Of a DNA stretch of 64,000 nucleotides, positions 52,707 to 63,239 are shown piece by piece. Numbering within the stretch: position 1 is the first letter of the stretch; each line of letters starts with the position of its first letter. Source of the DNA: Norana najaformis (Eukaryota; Annelida; Clitellata; Crassiclitellata; Hormogastridae); the NCBI GenBank assembly GCA_964023275.1, contig OZ029927.1, positions 7,767,062 through 7,831,061 on the forward strand, read 5' to 3'. A program made the translations under genes and the position numbers. The notes beneath the pieces were generated by a model. That model was not told the origin of the DNA. It saw only the letters and a program-made list of their open reading frames with translations, and did not search any database.

Positions 52707-53919
52707 TTAACTTACGGTAAAATTCGAGGTTACTGAGGCGGAACGGCAATGATCCGTGACGGCACTGGAAGCGGCCGAAGTGATAGTCTTTAGAAGGGTA
52801 CCTGAGCCACCTCCGAGCGTTGCAGAGCGTTGAGACGGTCGTGACGCCAGCGGCAGCCTCGACGCAGTTCGGGGTCCGTTAAGAAGTTCCTCAAGGCTCT
52901 CGATGTAGTCGATCGTATTTCGTAGGATCTCGACCTTTGGCATTCGCTGGTTGGGGTTGGGACAGGTGCGTCGCTTGAGGGCATCGAACGCCTCGTTCAC
53001 CTTCCTCAGTCGCCGACGCTCTCGCAGGGTCGCTGCCTTCCTTCGGTCGACGGCCACTGTCTTCTTCTTGCACGCCTTGCATGCCCAGAGCAAGCAGTGG
53101 CGGTTCGGACCGTGTGCCTGCGACCCGGGAGCTAGGACGTGCTGGGCAGATGACTCCCGAGCTCTGGCGCTTCCTCCAACGCTGCCGTCTTCCTCTTCGT
53201 CTTCTTCGTCTTCTTCGTCTTGCTCCTCTTCCCCGTGGACGGTGGCTGCCTCTTCGTTCGGAGGCTCCTCTTTGGTACCGCGCGGAGGAGCAGTCGAAGA
53301 GTTGGAAGGAGAGGATAGTCCAGCAGATCGACGCTCGAAGCATCCGTTGTCCTCCGAGGATCCAGAGGAGGATCGAGCCCCTCCCTCCTCCTCCTCCTCC
53401 TCCTCCTCCTCCGGTGCTTACCTGTCGCAGCAGCTGATGGTGAAGCGATCTGTTGGTCGGTACGTGAGGAGCAGCGCCGTAGAATCCTCTGTCCGTCGTC
53501 CTCACCAGATCCTCGCTTCCTCTTCCCTGGAACACGCAGTCGCCCAATCCAGTTCCATTGGAGACCGGATATGATCCAGTGCAGTGGACCGGATCCGGTG
53601 TAGACGGGTTCTTCTGTGGCTGGACGCTGCAGTCGTATCCAGCGAATGGCGGATACGGTCTGTAGGAGGTCACGGCCTCGTGGCTCGGCACCGTCATGCT
53701 TGATCGGTTTGCGTAGCAGTTGCTGATGGTGGCGGCGTACTCGTTCCCCGGTGGCATCATCTGGTGGTAGGCAGAGGCTGGTCCTTGGCCGTTGCAGTAT
53801 CCATCGGCTATTGCGTACTGGTACGGAGGCTGGAGCGACGCAGACGAACAGCCGTAGTAGGCGGAACCGAACTGCGACTGGTAGGACGAGAGAGACATCT
53901 CAGTACGCTGAAGTCTCAT
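52707..53919 (-). CDS. MyoD: MyoD-family myogenic bHLH transcription factor, first exon(s)
   Basis: Two minus-strand frames are needed. Frame A, 53919-53422, encodes 166 residues; its second ATG (53898, [16 protein letters not shown]) has the better start context. Frame B, from about 53417 to the stop at 52707, is shifted by one base. It encodes an acidic Ser/Glu-rich stretch, then [34 protein letters not shown] and [20 protein letters not shown]: the Cys/His-rich motif, basic region and helix-loop-helix that define MyoD/Myf5. Such factors bind E-boxes as heterodimers with E proteins and switch on muscle genes. The frame change falls at a (GGA)n tract immediately preceded by CAG|GTAAGC, a perfect donor at 53421, so an intron with a hard-to-place acceptor, a repeat-length error or a real frameshift are all possible. 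A second donor, ACC|GTAAGT (exon end 52716), suggests splicing to C-terminal exons not found here. Confidence 0.9.
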
Positions 53920-53933
53920 CAGTTGGACAACTG
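53920..53933 (-). promoter_or_regulatory. Paired E-boxes next to the first MyoD ATG
   Basis: The minus strand reads CAGTTG-TC-CAACTG immediately before the first ATG, a symmetric pair of E-boxes of the CANNTG class bound by MyoD-type factors. It is in or near the 5' UTR. Autoregulation is inference. Confidence 0.4.
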
Positions 53934-54950
53934 AGGTCGAGAAAACAACGGCGTTGCGGTAGTCGAAGGAAGCTAGTGCTGCTGGTGTTGATGACGATTA
54001 TAGTAATGACACAGCAGATGATGAAGTTAATGAGAATCTAGGGAGCGAAGCGTGGAAGTAATCCAGAGATAGCATCAACACTTTGACGCTAAATGCAGCC
54101 AATCTCTCCCTCTCTCCCTCTCTCGCTCTCTCTTTCTCTCTGTCGCTGTCTCTCTCTCTCCTCTGTCACTATCTATCTATCGCTCGCTTTCTCTACGTAC
54201 GCAGGCAATATCTTCGTCAATCAGTTTCTCAATAATTAAAAACGTTGATCAAATGACAGCGGAATTTCTCAACTGATCTGTTCAACTGCGATCGTCTTAC
54301 CGACACAGGAAGTCCTCGGCTTTCTCTCACCGTTCGCTCTTGACACGTGCTGACTTGGTGCCCCCGGAGCGCGGAGACCCGAATCCCCTTATCACCAGCT
54401 CCGCGCTGGATTAACGACGCCAGTCAAACCGCATTCCTTCAATCTGGCACGATCCCCGGCTTCAAGGGTCACGCCCCCTTCTTATCGCAACGTCCGATAG
54501 GGCGGACGGGCGTGTCCAGTGCCACGCCCCTTGGCCACGGAGCTCCGCCCGTCGTTGCGTGGCTGCCGCATACCTATCGGTTGCAGCAACAGATGCGCAG
54601 GTGATGAAGTGTTGGTCTAATGGCTTTCAGCGGCCGAGATGAGGCTCTCGTTCCGACGGCGTTTAGTCCAGCGCTCGTCCGTCCACTCGTCAGGGAGCGA
54701 GAGATCAGCGCACAACACCTTCTATTATGACGAAATAAAGACTCCACCAATTTACGACTGTTCTGTTCATTGCCCTCGGCGATACACTATACTATTGTGG
54801 ATCATCATTTTCAGCCAGAGAACAACTGGACATTCCTGAGAACTATTAGGGAAATATTTTTTATTTACTGCACTGTTTCGCGCGCAAGCACGGACGCCTG
54901 CACAAGATGGGTGTCCTGGAATTCACATCTCAAAACTGTAGGCTCACACT
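53934..54950. other. Upstream region of the MyoD gene
   Basis: A CT-rich run at 54098-54185 and a GC-rich stretch at 54350-54620 with several open but featureless frames. No TATA box or transcription start could be placed with confidence. Confidence 0.35.
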
Positions 54951-55230
54951 GGCCTGGTTAGCTATATGGGTACATCAAAGGGCCTCTAACGGTGAGGATG
55001 CCGGTTCGCGTCCCGGTCGTGGCTTATTTAAGAGATTTTAATCTTGGGCTAGCACGGTCCGTACACGGGGAACTTAAATGGCGAGGCACCCATTCACACG
55101 GGCAGCGATGGTGAAGGATGACACCAGGAGGGGCGCGGGAGACGAAGCGCCCCCCACGCCTAGAGCTAAATCCTGCACAGGGTCGAGGCCATACATAGGG
55201 TCATTAGAGAAAGCCGAGTACAATTACATT
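54951..55230 (+). mobile_element. tRNA-derived SINE, group A (best copy)
   Basis: Head CTGGTTAGCTATATGGG, box B GCCGGTTCGCGTCCCGG, body TTAATCTTGGGCTAGCACGG, TCCGTACACGGGG, CATTCACACGGGCAGC, interrupted near 55140 by GC-rich sequence, then GGGTCGAGGCCATAC. The intact head shows the tRNA origin of group A. Confidence 0.85.
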
Positions 55231-55884
55231 GTTAAGCTAAACGAAGACATAGCTGGATTTGAAATAAACACGAGAAAAGCAATGGAGATGAGAAATGAAT
55301 CCATTCTTTTGAATCACTCATTTGCAGCCATCGCCGCAAAATGGCCAGCGCCAGGATCTACAGAAGACTAAGATACTACAAGGACTATTTATTTACACTA
55401 TAACTAGTTTACTAGTATATAGGCCTATAACCAGTTTACGAGTATATAGGCTTGCTTTGGTTCAATCCATTTTTAAATATGTCCGATACACAGGCCCAAT
55501 CAAAGCGCTATATAAATGCGCTTGTACCACTGCCTTATTAAATTTGTCATAAGTGCAATACAGGTAGGGGTCGTCCATAAAAGATGTCCGCAAAAATGAT
55601 CTACTTTGAGCCTTAAATCCGATTGCCTGCGTAGCGTAGCTCAATTCTATACAAAAATCACGAATGCTGGCTTTCTTTTGATTTGTGTTGTGTTTCTTCT
55701 TTCCTTTCAAGAGTGTCATCTGTCACAGAAATTCGTACGGTTTCTTCAGATTATAATTCCCAACTTCATATATCAACTGAACCATATCATACATGGAAGG
55801 CCTAACATTAAACCTATAATAGACAGAACATATGTACATATATCTCACCCTAGCCTGTACATTTCTTCTTGCCTCGACAAGTCT
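55205..55884. other. LINE tail scrap and unrecognised sequence
   Basis: 55205-55370 reads HSFAAIAAKWPAPGSTED at its end, resembling the RFAATRLASGADD ending of RTE-like tails. 55400-55460 holds a short tandem duplication around CTAGTATATAGGCC. Nothing else is identified to 55884. Confidence 0.4.
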
Positions 55885-56115
55885 AGACACGAATGAGACA
55901 CAGCGCATGTCCAAAAATGGATCGGCCACTTACTGAGAGGGGACTCACTCTTGAGAAACGTCACTGAGGGCAGTATGGATGGGAGGAGGACAAGAGGAAG
56001 ACCCAGACAGATGCTGCTGGACTGGATGATGACGGACGGATACAGCGGGTTGAAAGAAGAAGCTCAGTACCGAGAGGAGTGGCGTCATCGGACGTTTGAA
56101 CCTGCCTGAGGGCAG
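55885..56115 (+). pseudogene. RTE-like LINE C-terminal fragment
   Basis: One open frame reads [16 protein letters not shown], then [31 protein letters not shown] and stop. It aligns with the last 65 or so residues of the element at 35.5 kb ([11 protein letters not shown] ... [11 protein letters not shown]), in the opposite orientation. Severely 5'-truncated. Confidence 0.85.
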
Positions 56116-56824
56116 AGAACCAGAAGAGGCGCATGTCCAAGAATGCAAAGCCTGACTTGTACGCGCGTTCAAATTTCCCTGCGTCATATTCTTCAGCCTG
56201 TTCATGAAATACGCTGACACTATGTATGTGTTTATATACCGGAGTAATAAGGCTAGATTATGCTAGCCTGCTGATCTTGCTAGGCTAACTGTGCTGTGGG
56301 GTGGAGTAGTTTTACTGCTGCGTCCTGCAAACGACTCTGACTAGATCCGACACAGTGCAAGCTGTCTACTGACCGACAGAATTTGGTGTTTAATGCACCG
56401 GATGTACGCAAATGTTAGGGCCTACCGTATGTACTAAATTTAGATGTGGACGTCCGCTTTGGGTATAACCCAGTCCCTTATCCGCATATGTGTGACCCCT
56501 GTGTCCCCTTCTTTGCGGGTGTCCTTAATGAACGACCCTTACGATCCGTAGGCCTATCTGACGCAGTTGATAAAAGCAGGTCCTGTAAAGCGAGTTGACG
56601 CGGTCAGCCATCGATGGTACCGCCATCTGTAGGCTACCGGTTAAGTTAATGGTCAGGACAAGCGCAGATGGTGCCTCTCGTCGGTTTCTTTTGGCAAGGC
56701 GCTATACAAATTTCTCATTATAATTACACTAGCACACACATTGAGGCCACGCGCCACAATTCCGAAGTCGCAGCCAAGCAAGTTGACGTCTGCTGTTACC
56801 TGAAGCGGTCGAGGGCAGATTCTG
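56116..56824. other. Intergenic, no gene recognised
   Basis: 56430-56500 resembles part of the repeat at 660-730 (TTTAGATGTGGACGTCCGC). A retroposon end GGCGCTATACAAATTTC is at 56698. Nothing else is seen. Confidence 0.35.
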
Positions 56825-57105
56825 ATCTAAAGACTTATATATCGCCGTTATAATAATGCCCAATGCATCAGTCGATGGTCGCTTCAAGTCAAATCGCAAT
56901 CCGAAATCGTAATCCCTTGGAAAAACCGGGCCGAATTCCAACAGAGAAACCAGAAGCCAGGCTACGGTGGCTAAGCAAGGTGACACAGATGCGTCTTAAG
57001 TTTAGACCTGAATGACATCATAGAATTGACAGAACGAATAGAACTTGGCAGCGAATTCCGAAGCCGTGAACCAGCAACCGATAACACTCTAGAACGCAAC
57101 ACTAA
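56825..57105 (-). repeat. LINE 3'-end fragment (ATTAG group)
   Basis: Plus strand: AAAGACTTATATATCGCCG, CCAATGCATCAGTCGATGG, AGCCAGGCTACGGTGGC, AGACCTGAATGACATCATAG, GAACTTGGCAGCGAATTCC. Confidence 0.75.
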
Positions 57106-57589
57106 ATCACAGGCCGTGGGAATTCAGGGCAGTAGAAACGCAATGAAAACAAAGTCTTCCTTACCGCTCGTTTCAGCGTCACGGTTGAGTAGCTGCAGTG
57201 ACTCGGAGCCGTACAACCCTCTTAGTACTCTTAGGGTGAATTAATGCCTCGCCAGACACCAAATTTAAAGTTCAAAGTTCAACAGAATGTTCACACAACG
57301 GAATCAGCATAGCCGTATCATACTGAACCGTGTATTTATTTGTCGAAGGAAACGGTCGAATTCAGTTAAGCCTTATATAAACCATGAAACTAAGAAAAGA
57401 GCAGGGTCATAATTTAATTCCAACGACTTCTAGATCGCAATTATCATAGCGCTCAAGGAATCAATGGACTGTCAATTTCAAGTGAAACTATCGTCTAAAA
57501 TGGCAACTTATGTTGGAGACACCCGGTCGTAGGCCTACTCAGATGAGTCAAGTCCGCCCTCCCGTTACCTCATCCTTGAAATTTGGAAA
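57106..57589. other. Intergenic with a further LINE scrap
   Basis: 57420-57500 carries AACGACTTCTAGATCGC and CAAGGAATCAATGGACTGTC, a decayed ATTAG-group end. Otherwise no structure is seen. Confidence 0.35.
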
Positions 57590-57945
57590 TCGCTCCACCA
57601 CCATAGCTGCTCCATCCCTTTGAAATAAACTCCCACCCAGAATAAAACTCACCAACGCATCACCTCTTTCAGTTTCTGCGCAGGTCTTTCACTCAAAACT
57701 GAAAACACTCCTCTTCCACACATCCTATCCTGATTCTTCTTCCTCTTCTTATCTTACTGTCCAGTTCAATTCCAAACACGACCCAACACAGCCGTCCGAC
57801 TGCCTGCCTGCCTGCCTGCCTCTCGGATCTTGATCTGGAACCGCTCTTCCTGCCTATCGGTTTTCTTTGACTGAGCACCTTAGCTGGTTTCCGCGACTTA
57901 GCTTTTGCTGGGCGCCGTAGAAATCTCAAGCTTACGATAAATGAA
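57590..57945 (+). repeat. LINE 3' end (ATTACG-tail group), readable C-terminus
   Basis: NKLPPRIKLTNASPLSVS-like reading followed by AQVFHSKLKTLLFHTSYP, the AFRSKLKTFLFH ending of a CR1/L2-type protein. It then runs through TCTCGGATCTTGATCTGG, CTGGGCGCCGTAGAAATC and CAAGCTTACGATAAAT. This copy identifies the group as LINE-derived. Confidence 0.8.
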
Positions 57946-58437
57946 CTGGCAACGAATAAATTTACATTCTGATCTAAATGACATCACTGAAACCTCTCAC
58001 TTCCGCTGCCCGATTGAATGTAGTCTCATAGCTTAGCTGCTGCGCAAGTCCAGAATTGAACAACCCTGTCTATTTTCATTAATTAAACCGAACATTTCCA
58101 ACAGACAACTGCTAATAAAGTGATGGAGTGTCTGTGTCCTTAGTATCTTTCTGTTCTAGACTTAAGGCGTGTTTCCACCAGCGTCTTTAGACTGACTCAC
58201 AGAACTGTCTCACAGAACTGGTCCTTGGAATTGACCGGATTGAGGTCATGTTTTGACCGATACCTAATGCATCAAAATGGCGCTATTCAAGTTCAAAGAT
58301 TATATTTACATCATGTGGGGGAAAGTACAGGAATGCTGGGAATTCTAAATAACTATAACTATAATAAATAACTAAATTAATTATTAACATATCAGAAGAG
58401 CAGCCACTTAATCTGGTCCCGAGAGGCAGCCATGGAT
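57946..58437. other. Probable LINE 3' end, decayed
   Basis: 58090-58310 resembles 43560-43735 (GAGTGTCTGTGTCCTTAG, CCTAATGCATCAAAATGG, CGCTATTCAAGTTC). Low confidence. Confidence 0.35.
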
Positions 58438-58635
58438 ATGAAGTGTTAGCGACTTCATATTTCTTAGCCTCAGCATATGAGGGCAGAGTCAGTCCTCTCC
58501 CTCGTCGTCCGATCTCACCACTAACACTACACGGTCAGTGTACTCATAAGGGCCGAGTCCGCTACGGGGCGGTGGAGAAACGGAAACCTCAAACAAATAT
58601 CTGCCCTGGCGGGGATTTGAACCACGGCCCTTTCG
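58438..58635 (-). mobile_element. tRNA-derived SINE, group E
   Basis: Plus strand: GTTAGCGACTTCATATTTC, TTAGCCTCAGCATATGAGG, ACGGTCAGTGTACTCATAAG, TGGCGGGGATTTGAACCACG (box B reversed). A LINE ATTAG-group scrap (GACTTCTATAGCGCCG) follows at 58636-58725. Confidence 0.78.
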
Positions 58636-58725
58636 CTAATCTAATCATAGACTTCTATAGCGCCGTTTTCATAATGGCCAAGGCATCAATCGATGGTCCC
58701 TTCAAGTCAAACTCACAATCCAAAG

Positions 58726-59164
58726 TCCGAGCGACCGACAACAGAAACTGACTGACGTACGAAATTGCAGTCACAGCTTCAGCTGTAATGCAGTTTAGCA
58801 GAACTTAAAATGAACAAAAATAGATGTATTAATATAACAAAATATCATTAACACATTTTCCTCTCTGCCGAGTGATTTTGAATTGCCATCAAAAGGTTAA
58901 CACCTTACGATTAAAATGAATTTTGCCAAAACTATCAACCAACACATATTTAGGAAACTAGTTCTCATGGCATCAGCTGTTCAACCTTATGGGCCAATCC
59001 ATATAACAAAACATATACATGTAATATGGTTCCTTTCAAATCTCCTTTTGACAGCAATCCATGGAGATCCAGTTGTCTGTACATTTCTAACCTACTATTC
59101 ACCGACTCAAATGGAGTGTGTGTCTAGTTACCTGTCTACAGTCAGTACCTATTCATGCGTAGCC
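58726..59164. other. Intergenic, nothing recognised
   Basis: An 84-codon frame at 58916-59170 has no motif. No repeat family is seen. Confidence 0.25.
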
Positions 59165-59465
59165 CATTAGGCAAATCATTGTAAAGTATCCCATATTCCA
59201 CAAATGAGATGCAGGGGAGGTGCTCATTTCCTCTTCAGGCACTTGAGCCGGCAATGGACCAATCCCAGTGGAACCCATGGAACCAGTGCATCGCAGAACT
59301 TGCTGTTGACTTCCCACCTTATGCTGGTACCAAATCATACTGCTTGGTGACAGAGGCACGGTGTGCGCAAACAACTTGCCCAGGGTCGTTACACAGAGTT
59401 GCACCCGCAACTGCATGATCACTGACAAAAGTATTACTGGCATGGACCACCATGTCACATGCAAA
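59165..59465 (-). mobile_element. tRNA-derived SINE, group B
   Basis: On the minus strand: GACATGGTGGTCCATGCC, AGTTGCGGGTGCAACTC (box B), CGACCCTGGGCAAGTTGTTT, TCACCAAGCAGTATGATTTG, CCATTGCCGGCTCAAGTGCC. Confidence 0.82.
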
Positions 59466-60233
59466 AATCATACGCATAACAAGAAATCTGCCACGATACG
59501 AAATTTGCTTCACATGATGACCGAAATAAAAAAGCTCTCAAGAGTTTTGAAACACATTCATTGTTTCTATTCCAGACGACAGATTAGCTGCTTGCCCAAT
59601 TCAAAGAGCTCTTTCCACAATACAAAAAGATAAAAGCGCTGGGTCACAGTATCTCCTCCTATCTGCCGCTGGAAATTATTCCACCCTATCTACAGAGATT
59701 GAGACCATTCGATCCCAAGGCAACAGCACAGTCTTAAGCAACGATGCAGCCGGCTGGTTCTGAACCCCCCAAGCACAACCACATCCCACCTTTCTAATTC
59801 AATATCTGCAATCTCATCTGACGAGTCACGGCTTTCACTCTGAATGCAAGACCACTGTTCAATGCGGTTACCAGATCAGGGGCTGCTGTAAACGTCTACA
59901 TTGTCTGATGACGAGACTGTCTGCCAAAGACATCGAATACACTGCTAAGTGCGTTTCAAGGGGAATTAAAAGCAAAACAATGCAAAACTAAAAACCTAAA
60001 ACACTCCGACAGGATAAAGCTAAAAAGGCAAACGGCTGCTTGGAAGTCCTTTCTCCTCATGCCATAGGACGGTCGGCCAGTTCTGCTGCACAGTCCAGAT
60101 TTACCAAGACGGGATTTAAACAAGAGTCAAACAAGTCTTCTTGTGCGCCTGAAACAGTCAAGCCCAGTCCTGGCTGCCATTGTCCGTATCTACATCGCTG
60201 GTGATCAGCAGAGGTTGTCGCCTGCACACCAAC
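59466..60233. other. 3' flank of CNOT9
   Basis: Probably includes the CNOT9 3' UTR on the minus strand. A short match to 17.4 kb occurs near 60060-60100. No other gene or family repeat is seen. Confidence 0.3.
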
Positions 60234-62400
60234 TCAAGGGGCCAAGCTCATTCCGCCAGGGCCAGTCGGAAGACCTGGGGTTTCGAGGTTCTTGAGCAGC
60301 TGCGAGAGCCAGCGCTTTGTCGAATTGTCATCCTTGAGGCAGTTCATGAAAGTGCCATCCTTGAGCTGGTCTGGAAGACACTGCCTCAGGGCCTCACGAG
60401 CTCTGCAGTAAGAAAACACCGTAATCACATTAGACGTAATCACGGTGGGATAACTTGGAAAAGTACACAATCAAGCGACCAACTAGCAGCTGGCCAATGA
60501 GAAAAGAAAGATCAGAATTGCCATCTGGATATCTCCACGTGTTGCCATTTCTGGGACATCAGAGTCCTTCTTCCAGAGATCATGCGTGTGATTATAAGTC
60601 AGGTAATAAGAAGGCAATATATACCAAGTAAGTCAGCAAGTAATGCATTAGTTAACACGCCATATGTCCAGCGACTCAGAGAGGAATCGTAGGCGTGGGT
60701 GGGTCACAGCGGTCAGACTACAAGAGCAAGACGGTACAAACAGGTCTTAAATCCCTTTAGAAATATGTCTAGCGAGATATTGTTGTGAGTGATGTAAACA
60801 GGAAGACTATTTCAGATGGCGGGCCAAACATTGCTTAATCCACGTCATGAGAATTCAGACTGATAGTCTTGGATATCAGAGAGAGAGAGAGACAGTTTTG
60901 TGTAGCTGATGCCAAGGTCACTTAAAAACAACTCAGAAAAACTGCAATTAAATTTGAGATCCATGGCTATGACCATATTATATCCAAACCTCTCACATTG
61001 ACGGTCATTATAGTGAGGGTCTGGTATACGTGGTTGCCAAAGCAAATCAGTACCAACTGGATTATGCATGCATCAATCTTCCAGTATGTATCCGTCTATT
61101 TATATAGCACCTTTAAAGGACCTCACAAAGGTGCTAAAATGCGACTATCTAACTGATATAAAAAGGTGTGATCGGTGATTCTCACCTGCCATTGTCAGAC
61201 AGTCTAAGATAGCATCGCACGACGTGTTTCAACAGTCTAGCCGACTGTTCCTTGGCTAACTGAAGCACCATTTTGCCCTGCAGTTAATAAACAACACAAC
61301 TAATGTTACTGCATTGTATTTGCCAATTCACATAAGAAGCCTGTTGCAGAACAGACTATGCAGAAGTGCTCCCAGCACCTCAGAACCCCAACGAAACAGG
61401 TGGTGAGTTTTAAGGTGTTATGTAGCCGAACAGCTCTATTTTGCCATCTGAGTACTTCTTGAAGGCGCTCCTCACTAGCCTGAAACGTGCTAAAATCATT
61501 TTGGCTAACAAGCAATATTTGCTTAAGAATGAACTTCACATTCTAAGAGGTCGTCAACAGAGGACGCCTGCAAAAAAATGCGTCCATTACCCAATCTGAC
61601 CTCTTTGCAACACTCCAGTGGAGTACTAAGGCCTAAATGTGGCCACCCTGCAGGACTAACTGTGCAACAGGTGGGCCACCTTGAAGCTGTTAAACTCAAC
61701 ACTGAAAATGTGGGTGGTGGTTGGCAGGTGGGTTGTTAATAAATATACACAAAAATATATATTCAGCAACTTTTAAGCCAATTTACCAAATAGCACAAAG
61801 CCAATCCAGCTACAAGCTGGACTTAGGCAAGATTAGCTACATAGGTTAAAGTGCACACAAAGCACCCCTGTACATGAGGAGGCCGGTCTGCATCCCGTTC
61901 ATGGCTTATTTCAGAGATCTGAATATTGGCTAGCACGGTCCGTACACGGGGACCTTAAATGGTGTGGCACCCATTCAAAAGGGTAGCAGTGGTGAAGGAT
62001 CTCACCTGATTAATTGACTGAAAAATGAGCAGGGTTGAGGCCATGCGGTCGCTATAGAAAAACGTGTACATTTACATTTCATAAATAATGCATTTGTTAA
62101 CACTGAATCTTCACTGAAGACTGAAAGCAAATCATGTTAGGCTAATATGAAATGAGTTTTACCAAATGAATCAACTTAAATTTTCAGCCATACACATTTT
62201 TCTAGCATCATTCGGAATCACGGCACAAGACATTTCCCTGAAGAGACTTACTAGAATCATAGCACAAGAGACATAAAAGAATCACATAAAAACAGACTTA
62301 CTAGAATCATGGCCACATGCGAAAAGCGCTCATACGTCTGACAAATATAAGATAAACCAGTCTCATCGAGAAGAATCTTTTGGAGAATAAATGTTGCCAC
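60234..62400 (-). CDS. CNOT9: CCR4-NOT complex subunit 9 (CNOT9/RQCD1), last three coding exons
   Basis: Minus-strand exons 62302-62400, 61186-61277 and 60234-60402 splice in phase, with acceptors TTGCTTAG, AACTGCAG and TTACTGCAG and donors GTAAGT and GTGAGA. They encode [20 protein letters not shown], then [61 protein letters not shown] and [18 protein letters not shown], closely matching the C-terminal armadillo-type repeats of CNOT9 as I remember it. CNOT9 is a core subunit of the cytoplasmic CCR4-NOT deadenylase and docks GW182 and other repressors. The extreme C-terminus after LKNL differs from vertebrates, as expected. About two thirds of the protein (N-terminal) is missing, and those exons should lie beyond the right edge. 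Confidence 0.95.
61088..61180 (-). repeat. CATA-tail retroposon end (CNOT9 intron)
   Basis: CTATTTATATAGCACCTTTA, AAGGACCTCACAAAGGTGC and AAAAAGGTGTGATCGG match 39.5 kb in the same orientation. Confidence 0.55.
61805..62085 (+). mobile_element. tRNA-derived SINE, group A (CNOT9 intron)
   Basis: Decayed head with GCCGGTCTGCATCCCG, then the full body GGCTAGCACGGTCCGTACAC, GGCACCCATTCAAAAGGG, GATCTCACCTGATTAATTG, GCGGTCGCTATAGAAAAACG, TGTACATTTACATTT. Complete sense copy, antisense to CNOT9. Confidence 0.85.
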
Positions 62401-63191
62401 CTAAGCAAACCAGACAAATACAAAGAGCAATCAGGTAACCAATAAGCTGTTTCTCTTGTAAGGGTGCTATATAAATACATTTAATTTCACTTTTTACAAA
62501 GCTTACCCTTATAAAATATTCACAAGACTTGTCAATGCTAAAAATTTCTACGTTTGGCAAGTCCAGCTGATGAACTCTATTTGACTCTTGGACTTTGCCA
62601 CGACTGCTTCATATTTTTCACAAAGCACAGCATTGTAGTACCAATGCACACAATACTCTTTGGAAACAGCAATCGGTTGCCGAAAAATAAAACACTGAAT
62701 ATCATTTTTTCTCCATCAAAAAACAAGAATTCACAACTTTTCATTTCTTCTACTCTGGATATGTTTTACGAGTTTCAATTTACTACTCCCATATAAAATT
62801 ATGAATGCAAATGATCAACAGGTCACTTCTGATCAGGATAGTGTTATCACTGGGAACTTTAGACCAGCAAACTTTATTATTATAAAGACAGAGTAATTCT
62901 GTTACAAAAACCAAAAATATGAAAGTAAGAACACATGTGGATTACCAAATATTTGAGAACTATTAAAGGACCTTCGCAAGCCATAAGAAATGACTTGGTG
63001 GGCCCACGGGTGAGACCCCCTAGTTTATATGCAGTTCTTATATGCCACATAATGCTGACAGGTGTTTAACTGCTTGTGGACCTGCTTGGGACCTTAGCAG
63101 CAGAACAGTTGGTTCCTTCAGGGTTAAACATTTGTAGCCAAATGCACTGACCTGGAAATTATTTTAATGTTGTATTTGATTATTTATTGTA
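62401..63191. other. CNOT9 intron, nothing coding recognised
   Basis: Frames at 62363-62560 (minus) and 62554-62796 (plus) do not match CNOT9 or another family. GGTGCTATATAAATAC at 62463 is a retroposon-end scrap. Confidence 0.35.
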
Positions 63192-63235
63192 TTATTATTA
63201 CTAATTACAACTATTATTGTAATTAGTAATAATAA
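63192..63235. repeat. Perfect 19-bp inverted repeat, 6-base loop
   Basis: Arms 63192-63210 (TTATTATTACTAATTACAA) and 63217-63235 are exact reverse complements around CTATTA. They adjoin an ATTAG-group LINE end that begins ATTAGTAACTTCTATCGC at 63246, so the arms may come from its tail. Confidence 0.9.
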
Positions 63236-63239
63236 CTAA

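Noticed and set aside
52951..53574. 207-codon plus-strand frame opposite MyoD
   Set aside because: Antisense shadow of a GC-rich coding exon; the bHLH motif is clear on the minus strand.
62363..62560. Upstream CNOT9 exon (minus frame with PNVEIFSIDKSCEYF)
   Set aside because: It does not match any CNOT9 segment and overlaps the intron before the 62400 acceptor.
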